Of a stretch of 64,000 nucleotides of DNA, positions 16,018 through 24,997 are shown piece after piece. The notes beneath the pieces were generated by a model. The model worked only from the letters and a program-made list of their open reading frames with translations, did no database searches and was not told the DNA's origin. Source of the stretch: DATEDA01 sp963789885 (GTDB lineage: Bacteria; Pseudomonadota; Gammaproteobacteria; Burkholderiales; SG8-39); the NCBI GenBank assembly GCA_963789885.1, contig CAWBNB010000071.1, positions 186,001 to 250,000 of the forward strand. Direction: 5' to 3'. The translations under genes were made by a program, and so were the position numbers. How positions within the stretch are numbered: the stretch's first letter is position 1; every line of letters starts with the position of its first letter.

Positions 16018-17031
16018 ATGCGAGCGCGGCTCGCCACGCCCCGCACCGGAGGGCTCGCCGCCCTGGCGGCGGTCGTCGCGGTCGGCCCCCTCGTCCTGCC
16101 CAACAACTACTTCTACGACGTCGCGATCCTCGCCGGGCTGAACGCGATCGTCTGCGTGGGCCTGAACCTCCTCATCGGCTACGCAGGCCAGATCAGCCTC
16201 GGGCACGCGGGCTTCTTCGGCCTCGGCGCCTACGGCACGGCGATCCTCGCCTCGAAGTACGGGTGGCCGCCGCTCGCGGCGATGGCCGTCGCGGTCGCCG
16301 CGGTCGCGGCGCTCGCCTACCTCATCGGGCGTCCGATCCTGCGGCTCCGGGGCCACTATCTCGCGATGGCGACGCTCGGCTTCGGCATCATCATCTCGCT
16401 CGTCGTGGCGAACGAGGACCGGTTCACCGGCGGGCCGGACGGCCTCACGGTCGTGCCGCTCACGGTGTTCGGGTTGGCGCTCCAGGGCGAGCGCGTGTGG
16501 TACTGGGTCGTAGGGTTCGCGCTCCTCGTCGCGGTGTGGCTCGCGCTCAACCTGATCGACTCGCCGACCGGGCGCGCGCTGCGCGCGCTGCACGGCTCGG
16601 AGGTCGGCGCCGAGGTCGCCGGGATCGACGCCGCCCGCCACAAGGTGCTCGTGTTCGTGGTTTCAGCGGTCTTCGCCGCGGCGGCCGGCGGTCTCAACGC
16701 GCACTACGCCGGTTTCATCACGCCGTCCAAGGTGAGCTTCCTGCACTCGATCGAGCTCGTGACCATGGTGGTGTTCGGCGGCCTCGCGTCCACGTTCGGC
16801 GCGGTCGTCGGTGCCGCGGCGCTGACGGCGCTGCCCCAGCTCCTCACCGTGTTCAAGGACTACGAGATGGTCGTGCTCGGCGCGGTGATGATGGGCACGA
16901 TGATCTTCATGCCGAGAGGGCTCGTGCCGACCCTCGCGGCGGCGCTCGGTGGGCGGCGGGGCGGGAACCGCGCGCGAACGGCGGATCGGTCGGCGAGCGC
17001 GCCCGGCGCCGCGACGGAGCCGCACCAATGA
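16018..17031 (+). CDS. livM: Branched-chain-type ABC transporter permease LivM
   Basis: 337 residues, about ten membrane helices. Family segments are GLNLLIGYAGQISLGHAGFFGLGAYG near residue 50 and HYAGFITPSKVSFLHSIELVTMVVFGG near residue 240. Partner of LivH. It starts eight bases after the livH stop and overlaps livG by four bases (ATGA). The hydrophilic Arg-rich C-terminal tail of about 25 residues is probably disordered. Confidence 0.92.
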   Translation: MRARLATPRTGGLAALAAVVAVGPLVLPNNYFYDVAILAGLNAIVCVGLNLLIGYAGQISLGHAGFFGLGAYGTAILASKYGWPPLAAMAVAVAAVAALAYLIGRPILRLRGHYLAMATLGFGIIISLVVANEDRFTGGPDGLTVVPLTVFGLALQGERVWYWVVGFALLVAVWLALNLIDSPTGRALRALHGSEVGAEVAGIDAARHKVLVFVVSAVFAAAAGGLNAHYAGFITPSKVSFLHSIELVTMVVFGGLASTFGAVVGAAALTALPQLLTVFKDYEMVVLGAVMMGTMIFMPRGLVPTLAAALGGRRGGNRARTADRSASAPGAATEPHQ

Positions 17032-17792
17032 GCATGCTGCGGACCGCGGGACTCGCCCGGGACTTCGGCGGCGTGCGGGCGGTCGACGACCTGACGTTCG
17101 AGATCGAGCGCGGCGCGGTGCACTCGATCATCGGCCCCAACGGGGCGGGGAAGACGACGCTGCTCAATCTCCTCACCGGCGTCTACGCGCCGTCGGCGGG
17201 CCGGATCTACTTCGGCGAGCGCGACCTCACCGGCCGCGCGCCGCACGAGTTCGCGGCGCACGGTGTTGCTCGCACGTTCCAGAACCTGCAGGTATTCTTC
17301 AACATGAGCGCGCTAGAGAACGTGATGGTCGGGCGGCATCTGCGCGATCACCGGGGGCTCTGGGCTGCGCTGCTGCACAGCCCGCGCCTCGCTGCGGGAG
17401 AGCGGGCCTGCCGCGCCGAAGCGCGGGAGCTGCTCGCGTTCGTCGGGCTGGAGGCCTGGGCCGATGCCGCCGCCGATGCGCTGCCGTACGGGGCGCTGAA
17501 GCGCCTCGAGATCGCGCGCGCGCTCGCCGCCCGCCCGCAGCTCCTGCTCCTCGACGAGCCGGCCGCCGGCCTCAACCCGACTGAGACAATGGAGATCCAA
17601 GCGCTGATCGCAAAGCTTGCCGAGGGCGGGATCACCGTGGTGCTCGTCGAGCACAACATGCGGCTCGTCATGGGCGTTTCGGACCGGATCCTGGTCCTCG
17701 ACTACGGCCGCCGGCTCGCGGAAGGGGCACCGGAGACGGTGCGGAATGACCCGCGGGTGATCGAAGCCTATCTCGGCGCGGAGGCGCACTGA
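17028..17792 (+). CDS. livG: Branched-chain-type ABC transporter ATPase LivG
   Basis: 254 residues. Walker A GPNGAGKTT near residue 37, Q-loop in ARTFQNLQVF, Walker B LLLLDEPAAGLNP, and H-loop histidine in VLVEHNM. The signature region reads LPYGALKRLEIARAL; LivG proteins often have LPYG in place of the usual LSGGQ. Cytosolic subunit powering LivHM. ATGA overlap with livM. Confidence 0.92.
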   Translation: MSMLRTAGLARDFGGVRAVDDLTFEIERGAVHSIIGPNGAGKTTLLNLLTGVYAPSAGRIYFGERDLTGRAPHEFAAHGVARTFQNLQVFFNMSALENVMVGRHLRDHRGLWAALLHSPRLAAGERACRAEARELLAFVGLEAWADAAADALPYGALKRLEIARALAARPQLLLLDEPAAGLNPTETMEIQALIAKLAEGGITVVLVEHNMRLVMGVSDRILVLDYGRRLAEGAPETVRNDPRVIEAYLGAEAH

Positions 17793-17793
17793 C

Positions 17794-18495
17794 GTGCTCG
17801 AGACTTCGGGACTCACCAGTCACTACGGCCGCATCCAGGCGCTGAAAGGCATCGATCTCAGGATCGAGCCGGGCGAGCTTGTGGCGCTCGTCGGGGCGAA
17901 CGGCGCGGGCAAGACGACGCTCCTGCGCGCGCTCTCCGGCGTGCAGCGCGTGACCTCGGGGCGCGTGTGGTTCGAGGGCGCGGACATCACGACGGCTCCG
18001 CCCGATCGACGGGTGCGGCTCGGCATCGCCCAGGTGCCCGAGGGCCGGCAGGTGTTCGGCCCGCTGTCGGTCGAAGACAACCTGCTGCTCGGCGCATACG
18101 TCCGCCCCAACCGCGAGGGTCGACCGGCGCTTGCCCGCGTCTACGAGCTGTTTCCCGCCCTTGCGGAACGGCGCAAGTCAACGGCGGGAATGCTCTCCGG
18201 CGGGCAGCAGCAGATGCTCGCGATCGGCCGCGCGTTGATGGCCGCACCGCGACTGCTGCTCCTCGACGAGCCGAGCATGGGCCTCGCCCCGCGCCTCGTG
18301 GCGGAGATCTACGCTGCGGTCCGGCGCCTGCGCGCGGCCGGTACCACGATCTTCCTGGTCGACCAGAACGCGCGCGCGGCGCTCGCGATCGCCGATCGCG
18401 GCTACGTGCTCGAGACCGGCCGGGTCGTGCTCGCCGGGGCGGGCAGCGCGCTCGCGGCGAACGAAGCCGTGAAGCAGGCGTACCTCGGTTTGTAG
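17794..18495 (+). CDS. livF: Branched-chain-type ABC transporter ATPase LivF
   Basis: 233 residues. Walker A GANGAGKTT, signature LSGGQQQMLAIGRALM, Walker B LLLLDEPSMGLAP. The second ATPase of the heterodimer. A GTG start lies one base after the livG stop. Position 201 carries Q in LVDQNAR where many ATPases have the H-loop histidine; LivF proteins commonly have VEQN here. It closes the transporter operon before the tandem GNAT gene 26 bases on. Confidence 0.92.
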   Translation: MLETSGLTSHYGRIQALKGIDLRIEPGELVALVGANGAGKTTLLRALSGVQRVTSGRVWFEGADITTAPPDRRVRLGIAQVPEGRQVFGPLSVEDNLLLGAYVRPNREGRPALARVYELFPALAERRKSTAGMLSGGQQQMLAIGRALMAAPRLLLLDEPSMGLAPRLVAEIYAAVRRLRAAGTTIFLVDQNARAALAIADRGYVLETGRVVLAGAGSALAANEAVKQAYLGL

Positions 18496-18521
18496 ACGAG
18501 CGAAGGAATCAAGGAGAAGCC

Positions 18522-19544
18522 ATGGCACTGACTGCACCGGTCACCAGCGCCACCCTGCGGGCGCGCCCGCTCGAACCGCGCGATCTCGAAGCCGTGGTCG
18601 CGATCGACGCGCAACTCGCGGGGCGAACGCGCCGTTCGTACTTCGAGCGCCGGCTGCGCGCGGCGCAGGCGCGCCCCGAGCTGCACCGCCAGTTCGCCGT
18701 CGACGACGGCGGCGGTCTCGCGGGCTACGTTCTCGCGCGGAAGCTCGCCGGTGAGTTCGGGCGTGAAGTGCCGGCGCTGCGGCTCGAGGTGATCGGCGTT
18801 CGCCCGGACGAACAGGGCCACGGGGTCGGTCACGCCCTGATGGCCGCCCTCGAGGGAGCGGCGCCGGCCGAAGGCATCGGCGAGATCCGCACCAGCGCGT
18901 CCTGGCGCGACCACCGCATCCTCCGGTTCCTCGACGCCGCGGGGTTCCAGCTCGGACGCAACCAGGTGCTCGAGTGCGCCGTGCATTCGGGGCGCCTAGG
19001 AGCCGAGTTCGGCCCGGACGTGGCGGCGCCAGATCACCGCAACCTCGCCCGCGAGCTGGACTACAGCGGCAATGCAGCGAACGACTTCGAGGCGCTCGCC
19101 CGCGACCGGGTCGACGTGCGGGTGCTCGTCCGGGACGAGCTCGCCGACATGTGCCGCATCGACCGGCGGATCACCGGGCGGGACCGGCGGGGCTACATCG
19201 AGCGGCTCGTCGACGAAGCGCTCGCCGACTCGGCGGTGCGGGTGTCGCTCACCGCGCGCGTGGACGGTATCGTCGCCGGGTTCGTGACCGCACGGACCGA
19301 CTTCGGCGATTTCGGGCGGACGGAGCCGGTCGCGGTGCTCGACACGATCGGCGTCGATCCCGACTATGCCCACCATGGCGTCGGGAGCGCGCTCGTGTCG
19401 CAGCTGTTCGTCAACCTCGAGGGACTGCGCATCGAGCGGGTGGAGACGGTCGTCGGGCGCGAGAACTTCGCGCTGCTCGGGTTTCTCTACGCGCTCGGAT
19501 TCCAGCCGGGCGAGCGGCTCGGGTTCGTGAGACGGCTCGGCTGA
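18522..19544 (+). CDS. Tandem-domain GNAT acetyltransferase
   Basis: 340 residues containing two GNAT domains, roughly 10-155 and 180-338. The first has VIGVRPDEQGHGVGHALMAAL and the second TIGVDPDYAHHGVGSALVSQL, both the acetyl-CoA pyrophosphate loop (Q/R-x2-G-x-G/A type). Both contain an R-R-S/G-Y-F/I-E-R-R/L segment near their start (RRSYFERRL, RRGYIERLV), so the protein is an internal duplication. It begins 26 bases after livF behind aaggag. Substrate unknown; acyl-CoA ligase lysines are candidates by analogy with Pat enzymes. Confidence 0.82.
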   Translation: MALTAPVTSATLRARPLEPRDLEAVVAIDAQLAGRTRRSYFERRLRAAQARPELHRQFAVDDGGGLAGYVLARKLAGEFGREVPALRLEVIGVRPDEQGHGVGHALMAALEGAAPAEGIGEIRTSASWRDHRILRFLDAAGFQLGRNQVLECAVHSGRLGAEFGPDVAAPDHRNLARELDYSGNAANDFEALARDRVDVRVLVRDELADMCRIDRRITGRDRRGYIERLVDEALADSAVRVSLTARVDGIVAGFVTARTDFGDFGRTEPVAVLDTIGVDPDYAHHGVGSALVSQLFVNLEGLRIERVETVVGRENFALLGFLYALGFQPGERLGFVRRLG

Positions 19545-19656
19545 CGGGCGGCGGCTTCCCGGAGCGCAGGAGCCTGTGACAGTTCTGCAACGATTCCACC
19601 CGGGCCGGCCGGCAAGGACTATGATTTGCCGGTCCTACTCGACGGGTGACTCCACC

Positions 19657-20157
19657 ATGGCGCAACCCGGCAAGCCGGTTGTTCCTGCGGACCAGAGCGC
19701 CGCGGGCGATCTCAGCTCCTTCGCCGTGTTCGATCCCGAAGCCGGCGAGGCCCTGATCAGGAAGCGTCTGAATCTCCAGGCCTCCGACGAGGCCGCCACG
19801 ATCGAATTCCCGCCGCTCATGGGCGATCAGACGCTCACCAAGACGGTCGCGGAGCGCTGGAGAGCCCTCCGCGAGGCCGAGCGGCAGCGGGAGCGACCCG
19901 ATCCCTGGCCGATCATCGAGACCCGGTTTCCGCGCATCGCCGCGATCATCCGCGAGCACTGGGGCAAGCGCGCGCTGGACGATTACTTCGGCAAGCTCGT
20001 GATCGACGATCGCGGTGGCCGCCAGGGATTCCCGATGGAGGTGCTGTCCGCGATCATGGCGGTCGGGCGCCTGCACGCCGATCAGTTCAAGCTCGCGAAG
20101 CCGCTCCGGCCGTGGGAGGCGGACGTCAGCGAGACCAAGTGGTGGTACAAGCGGTAG
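19657..20157 (+). CDS. Conserved-looking hypothetical protein
   Basis: 166 residues from the ATG at 19657; upstream in-frame starts reach 19576. Soluble and charged, with no membrane segment and no cysteine. Notable segments are EALIRKRLNLQASDEAATIEF, RFPRIAAIIREHWGKRALDDYFGKLVIDDRGGRQGFP and a Trp-rich C-terminus SETKWWYKR. I do not recognise the family. It lies between the tandem GNAT gene and a FocA-like channel gene in the same direction. Codon use looks like that of its neighbours. Confidence 0.65.
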   Translation: MAQPGKPVVPADQSAAGDLSSFAVFDPEAGEALIRKRLNLQASDEAATIEFPPLMGDQTLTKTVAERWRALREAERQRERPDPWPIIETRFPRIAAIIREHWGKRALDDYFGKLVIDDRGGRQGFPMEVLSAIMAVGRLHADQFKLAKPLRPWEADVSETKWWYKR

Positions 20158-20215
20158 CGCCGTCGGCGGGCACGGCGTTGTTTCACCCCGCCTGAAGATC
20201 GAGCCGGATCGCCGC

Positions 20216-21046
20216 GTGCCGGAACTCTACGGGCTTGACGCGTATTCCCCGCGCGAGATCGCCGGACGAGTCAACGATTTCTGCGTCGTCAAGGCGCGGA
20301 TGCCGCTCCTCACGGTGTCCATGCTCGGCGTGCTCGCCGGCGCATTCATCGGCCTGGGTGCGCTCATGTACACGCTCGTCGCGAGCGACCCCACCCTCGG
20401 CTTCGTGGCGACGCGCCTCCTCGGCGGCCTCGCCTTCTCCCTCGGCCTGATCCTGGTGACGGTGGCAGGCGCCGAGCTCTTTACCGGCAACAACATGCTC
20501 GCGATGGCGTGGGCGGACGGTTGCGTGAGCACGCGCCAGGTACTGCGGAACTGGGTCGTCGTCTGCGCAACCAATTTCGTCGGCGCGGTGGGGCTCGCGC
20601 TGCTCGTCTGGCTCTCCGGCCATCCGGGCCTTAACGGCGGCGCCATCGGCACGACCGCGATCAAGATCGCGACGGCGAAGGCGGGCCTTCCCCTCGCCGA
20701 GGCGTTCTTCCGCGGCGTGCTGTGCAACGTACTCGTGTGCATGGCGGTCTGGATGGCGCTCGCGGGGCGGAGCGTGACCGACAAGGTCATCGCGATCGTC
20801 TTTCCGATCACCGCCTTCGTCGCCGCCGGCTTCGAGCACTCGATCGCGAACATGTATTTCTTTCCGCTCGCGATGCTGCTCGGCGCGCCGCTCGGGTGGG
20901 GCGACTTCGCGCGCAACCTCGTGCCGGTGATCGCCGGCAACATCGTCGGCGGGAGCGTGCTCGTCGCGCTCGTCTATTACGTGATCTACATCCGGACGCC
21001 GCGCGTGGAGACGGGCTCCAGACCGCGCGGAAAAGAGACGACGTGA
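20216..21046 (+). CDS. Formate/nitrite transporter (FNT) family channel
   Basis: 276 residues with six membrane helices. The N-terminus GLDAYSPREIAGRVNDFCVVKA is typical of FocA/NirC. The family motif region AELFTGNNMLAMAWADG follows the second half-helix, and GFEHSIANMYFFPLAML matches the conserved FNT EHSIANMY segment. Members move formate, nitrite or small monocarboxylates. The GTG at 20216 is chosen because it leaves a family-like N-terminus; no strong ribosome-binding site is seen. Four-base overlap (GTGA) with the CoA ligase suggests the channel supplies or exports a substrate related to that enzyme. Confidence 0.85.
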   Translation: MPELYGLDAYSPREIAGRVNDFCVVKARMPLLTVSMLGVLAGAFIGLGALMYTLVASDPTLGFVATRLLGGLAFSLGLILVTVAGAELFTGNNMLAMAWADGCVSTRQVLRNWVVVCATNFVGAVGLALLVWLSGHPGLNGGAIGTTAIKIATAKAGLPLAEAFFRGVLCNVLVCMAVWMALAGRSVTDKVIAIVFPITAFVAAGFEHSIANMYFFPLAMLLGAPLGWGDFARNLVPVIAGNIVGGSVLVALVYYVIYIRTPRVETGSRPRGKETT

Positions 21047-22566
21047 TCGAGCTCGCCACCCTCTTGCAACGCCATGCGCGCTACCGTCCCGACGCGCTCG
21101 CCGTCGTCTTCGGCGATCGCCGTCTCACCTACGCGGAGTTCTGGGCACGCGTCGCCCGCACCGGGAATCTGCTTCGATCGTTCGGCATCGGTAAGGGCGA
21201 CAAGGTCGCGACTGTGCTCGGCAACTCGCTCGAACTCCTGGAGCTGTACTGGGCGATCCCGACCATCGGCGCGGTGCTGGTGCCGCTCTCGCCGCTCCTG
21301 CTGTCCGCGGGCCTGGCGAGCATGGTGCGTGAATCGGACGCGAAGTGCCTGGTCACGCAACGCTCGATGCTGCCGGCGCTCGGGGAGGTCCGGCATGAAC
21401 TGCCGGCGCAAGTTCTGCTCGCCGATGGCGCGGTCCCCGGCTTCGCCGACTACCGCGCGGCGCGCGACGCGCAACCCGACGCGCTCGAGCCGGCGGCGTG
21501 CGCGGCCGACGACCTCTTCAACATCATGTTCACCAGCGGTACCACCGGGTCGCCGAAAGGCATCATGCATACGCACTTCGTGCGGGCGATGTACTGCTTC
21601 CTGATGGGCGCGGCGTTCCGCATGACGCCGGAGTCGGTCACGCTGCACGCTGGACTGATCGTGTTCAACGGCGCGTTCGTGACGATGATGCCGACGTTCT
21701 GGAACGGTGCGCGCTACGTGCTGATGCCGCAGTTCGACGCCGCGGCGATGATCGAGACGATCGCGCGCGAGCGCGTCACACATGTGATGCTGGTCCCGAG
21801 CCAGATCATCGCGATGCTCGGCGCGCCGAACTTCGCGCCGGAGAAGCTCGCCTCGCTAGAATGCATCCTGTCGCTCGGCGCGCCTCTTCTCCAGGAGCAC
21901 AAGGACCGCCTGAACTCGCTTCTCCCGAACCGTTTCTACGAGCTCTATGGCCTGACCGAGGGCTTCATCACGGTCCTCGACCGCACGGACTCGGTGCGGA
22001 AGTCCGGCTCGGTCGGCGTGCCGCTGCCGTCGAGCGCGATGCGGATCCTGCGCGAGGACGGGAGCGAGTGCGCGCCGCGCGAGATCGGCGAGATCTGCGG
22101 ACGGAGCCCGATCCGGATGACGGGCTACTACAAACGCCCCGACCTGACCGCGCAGACGATCCGCGACGGCTGGGTGCATTCCGGCGACGTGGGCTACGTC
22201 GACGGGGAAGGCTACCTCTACCTCGTCGACCGCGTGAAGGACATGATCGACTCCGGGGGAATGAAGATCTATCCGAAAGACGTCGAGGAGATTGCCGCCC
22301 GCCATCCCGACGTGCGCGAGGTCGCAGTGTTCGGCGTGCCGCACGACAAGTGGGGCGAGACGCCGGTGGCCGCCGTGATCCTACGCGAAGGCGCCGGCAT
22401 CGCGGCCGGAGCGCTGCGCGAGTGGATCAACGAACGCGTCGCGGCGCGCTACCAGCGCGTGTCCGAGGTGCTGATCATGCAGGACTTCCCGCGCAGCGCG
22501 GCGGGCAAGACGCTCAAGCGCGAGCTGCGGGGGCCGTACTGGGCAGGGCGCGAGAGGAAGATCTGA
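21043..22566 (+). CDS. AMP-forming acyl/aryl-CoA ligase
   Basis: 507 residues of the acyl-CoA synthetase family. The ATP phosphate loop FTSGTTGSPKGI is at about residue 165, YELYGLTEG near 305, the YLYLVDRVKDMIDSGGMKIYP hinge region near 405, and the catalytic lysine lies in the C-terminal PRSAAGKTLKRE. That lysine sits in the P-x4-GK context that Pat-type acetyltransferases modify in benzoate-CoA ligases (established in Rhodopseudomonas). Substrate is unproven; with a benzoyl-CoA operon nearby, benzoate or another aromatic or alicyclic acid is likely. The length is near that of benzoate-CoA ligases. Confidence 0.82.
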   Translation: MIELATLLQRHARYRPDALAVVFGDRRLTYAEFWARVARTGNLLRSFGIGKGDKVATVLGNSLELLELYWAIPTIGAVLVPLSPLLLSAGLASMVRESDAKCLVTQRSMLPALGEVRHELPAQVLLADGAVPGFADYRAARDAQPDALEPAACAADDLFNIMFTSGTTGSPKGIMHTHFVRAMYCFLMGAAFRMTPESVTLHAGLIVFNGAFVTMMPTFWNGARYVLMPQFDAAAMIETIARERVTHVMLVPSQIIAMLGAPNFAPEKLASLECILSLGAPLLQEHKDRLNSLLPNRFYELYGLTEGFITVLDRTDSVRKSGSVGVPLPSSAMRILREDGSECAPREIGEICGRSPIRMTGYYKRPDLTAQTIRDGWVHSGDVGYVDGEGYLYLVDRVKDMIDSGGMKIYPKDVEEIAARHPDVREVAVFGVPHDKWGETPVAAVILREGAGIAAGALREWINERVAARYQRVSEVLIMQDFPRSAAGKTLKRELRGPYWAGRERKI

Positions 22567-22818
22567 CGGCGCGCGCCGGCGTTCGGCGAATCGCCGCCAG
22601 CCAGCCAGACCACGATCGGGCCGACCGTCTTCCATCCCGTTCTCATGCGTTGCTCCGGTCGAAGGGCATCCGTGCGCGCGAGCTTCCTTCCACGGCGCTT
22701 CCGGGCTCACCGTGTTGATGCTCGTCGAGCGCGGGGAGGTTGGACGCCATCGCAACAACGGGATCGGAGGCGACCCGGTACCATGCTATCCCCTCGTACG
22801 CGACTGGGGGATCCGGGC

Positions 22819-23211
22819 ATGTTCAAGCGCATCGACCACATCGAGCTCGTCACCGGCCGGCCGGAGCAGGCGATCCGGTTCTACACCGAGGTGCTCGGGT
22901 TCGAGATCCGTTCCCGCGACCGCATTCCGGTCACGCCGCTCGGACCGCTCGAGCTCGTCTACCTCGACCTAGGTGGAACGACGGTCGAGCTGATGTGCTA
23001 CCCGGATGCGCGCCCCGCGCCCGCGCCGGGCGGCGAGCATCTTGGCTACCGGATGATGGCGCTCGAGGTCGAGGACATGGAGCGCGCGCTCGGGCATCTC
23101 GCGACCAAGGGCGTCCAGCCCGTGTGGGGGCCGAAGGTCCGCGAGAAATACGCCCGGGCCGAGATCCGCGATCCGGACGGCAATCACATCGAGCTGCGGC
23201 AGTGGCTCTGA
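22819..23211 (+). CDS. Glyoxalase/VOC-family protein
   Basis: 130 residues forming one vicinal-oxygen-chelate module pair. Candidate metal ligands are H8 (IDHIEL), E59 (TTVELMC), and the C-terminal NHIELRQ His/Glu. Similar small proteins include lactoylglutathione lyase and methylmalonyl-CoA epimerase; the reaction cannot be assigned. ATG preceded by ggggga. A 250-base gap separates it from the CoA ligase; I see no clear promoter or gene in the gap. Confidence 0.8.
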   Translation: MFKRIDHIELVTGRPEQAIRFYTEVLGFEIRSRDRIPVTPLGPLELVYLDLGGTTVELMCYPDARPAPAPGGEHLGYRMMALEVEDMERALGHLATKGVQPVWGPKVREKYARAEIRDPDGNHIELRQWL

Positions 23212-23268
23212 GCTGATCACCCGTCTCTGGCGATCGAGCGTTTCGAGAGGCGCACGGCCGGCGAACCC

Positions 23269-24300
23269 ATGCGCCTCCTGTTCGAGCCCCGACTCGTCAA
23301 CGACGCGTTCGGCGACCCGGGCCTCTACGTCGATTTCCGCGACGAGCGGCGCGCGCTGCTGTTCGACCTCGGCGACATCACCGTCCTGCCGCCGCGGAAG
23401 CTGATGCGTCTCTCGCACGTGTTCGTCAGCCATACGCACATGGACCACTTCTCCGGCTTCGATCATCTGCTCCGCGTGGTGCTCGGGCGGAAGGACGGCG
23501 TGGTGCTGTTCGGCGGACCCGGCTTCATCGCGCAGGTCGAGCACAAGATCCGCGCGTACACCTGGAACGTCGTGCACCGCTACGAGGTCGAGCTCGTGCT
23601 CGACGCGCGCGAGATCGGCCCGGACGGCCACGGCGCGCGCGCACGCTTCTCGAGCCGGCGAGGGTTCCAGCGGGAGGCGTGCGACTCGTTCGCGCTCGTC
23701 GACGACGTCTTCCACGACGAGACGGCGTTTCGCGTCCGCGGCCGCTTCGTCGACCACGAGACGCCGTGCCTCGCGTTCGCGGTCGAGGAGAAGGGGCACC
23801 TCAAGATCGCAAAGGACCGCCTCGAGGCGCTCGGATTCGCGACCGGGGCGTGGCTCGGCGAGCTGAAGACGGCGGTGCTTACCGGCGCGCCGGACGAGAC
23901 GCCGATCGCGGTGCGGTGGCGCGACCGGGCGGGCGAACACGCGACGACGCGGACGCTGCGCGAGCTCCGCCACCTCGTGCTCGACGTCGGTCCCGGCCAG
24001 CGCGTCGGGTACGTCACCGACCTCCGCTATACCGAGCAGAACGTGCGGACGCTCGCGGCGCTGCTGGCCGGGGTCGACCTGCTCTTCATCGAGAGCGTGT
24101 TCCTCGACGAGGACCGGGACCAGGCCGTGCGCAAGAACCACCTGACGGCGCGCCAGGCGGGCGAGATCGCGCGCCGGGTCGGGGCGAAGGCGGTTGTGCC
24201 GTTCCACTTCTCGCCGCGGTACGAGGAGCGCGGCGCGGAGCTGATCGCCGAGGTGCAGGCGGCGTGGGCGGGCACGCCGCTTCGCTCGGCGCCGGCTTAG
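23269..24300 (+). CDS. Metallo-beta-lactamase-fold hydrolase, RNase Z-like
   Basis: 343 residues. The zinc motif HTHMDHFSGFDHL is at about residues 55-67. Later metal residues lie in GYVTDLRY and the C-terminal AVVPFHFSPRY. The region NHLTARQAGEIARRVGAK resembles the C-terminus of RNase Z. It could process tRNA ends or hydrolyse a thioester or lactone; location beside catabolic genes leaves both open. A middle segment (residues 125-165) appears to be an insertion relative to minimal enzymes. Confidence 0.78.
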   Translation: MRLLFEPRLVNDAFGDPGLYVDFRDERRALLFDLGDITVLPPRKLMRLSHVFVSHTHMDHFSGFDHLLRVVLGRKDGVVLFGGPGFIAQVEHKIRAYTWNVVHRYEVELVLDAREIGPDGHGARARFSSRRGFQREACDSFALVDDVFHDETAFRVRGRFVDHETPCLAFAVEEKGHLKIAKDRLEALGFATGAWLGELKTAVLTGAPDETPIAVRWRDRAGEHATTRTLRELRHLVLDVGPGQRVGYVTDLRYTEQNVRTLAALLAGVDLLFIESVFLDEDRDQAVRKNHLTARQAGEIARRVGAKAVVPFHFSPRYEERGAELIAEVQAAWAGTPLRSAPA

Positions 24301-24337
24301 GCCCCGGCACCCGCTGCGCCCGGTCCCGGCCGCGCGG

Positions 24338-24817
24338 TCAAGCCGCGAGACGGGGCGTGCGACCGACGCTCGCCTCGTCGCGGCCGGCGAGGTACGCCTT
24401 CCATTCCTCGATGGCGATCGCGATGCAGACGAGGCCCCAGAACACCGGGTACTCGTAGCCGCCGGTATTCCAGGTCCAGCCGAAGCCCTTGACGACCTGC
24501 AGCGCATAGACCGCGACGGCGAGGACCGCGGCGGCGCCCAGCGCCGCGTAGCGCGTGCACAGACCAAGCACCAGGAAGACCCCGACCGTGACCTCCGACG
24601 CGGCGGCGAGGTAGACCCAGGCCTCGGCGGGGACCATGCCCGCCTTCGCGAAAAAGCCCACGGTCCCCTTGTTCAGCGTAAGCGTGCTGATGTCGGCGAA
24701 TTTCCCCGCCACGTGCGGGAACATGAAAGCGCCGGCCGCGATGCGCAGGATGTTCGCGCCTTTCGTGAGATCGAAGTTTTCGGCCTTGATGCGGAAATCC
24801 TCACGCGTGACAAACAT
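24338..24817 (-). CDS. DoxX-like membrane protein
   Basis: 159 residues with four membrane helices after a short polar N-terminus. AGAFMFPHVAGKFADI and AASEVTVGVFLVLGLCTRYAAL are DoxX-type segments. DoxX relatives are linked to quinone-dependent oxidation or membrane thiol/sulfur metabolism; the role here is unknown. The start is well supported by aggagg six bases upstream. It runs in the same direction as the bcr operon but is separated by 180 bases containing hairpins. Confidence 0.75.
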   Translation of the reverse strand: MFVTREDFRIKAENFDLTKGANILRIAAGAFMFPHVAGKFADISTLTLNKGTVGFFAKAGMVPAEAWVYLAAASEVTVGVFLVLGLCTRYAALGAAAVLAVAVYALQVVKGFGWTWNTGGYEYPVFWGLVCIAIAIEEWKAYLAGRDEASVGRTPRLAA

Positions 24818-24902
24818 GACAACCTCCTCTCCTCAGTGAACGCGTGGATTGTCGTCCCGTAGCGGCGCCCGGAGTTGCGCTCGGTCAATTGCGCGAACTA
24901 GG

Positions 24903-24963
24903 AAAAATCCGAGTTTCGAGCTCGCCGGACCGTAGATAGCCGGTTCGTCGGGCGAATCCGGCT
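24903..24963 (-). terminator. Hairpins ending the bcr operon
   Basis: Minus strand, downstream of the rubrerythrin gene. A first stem pairs 24938-24947 with 24953-24963 (AGCCGGTTCG against CGAATCCGGCT, one bulge, five-base loop). A second weaker stem (CGAG ... CTCG) is followed by a five-T run at 24907-24903. Together they probably stop the had-to-rubrerythrin transcript before doxX. Confidence 0.45.
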
Positions 24964-24997
24964 CGTGTGTCTTGGCATGTGGCCCTGCCCCGCCGGC

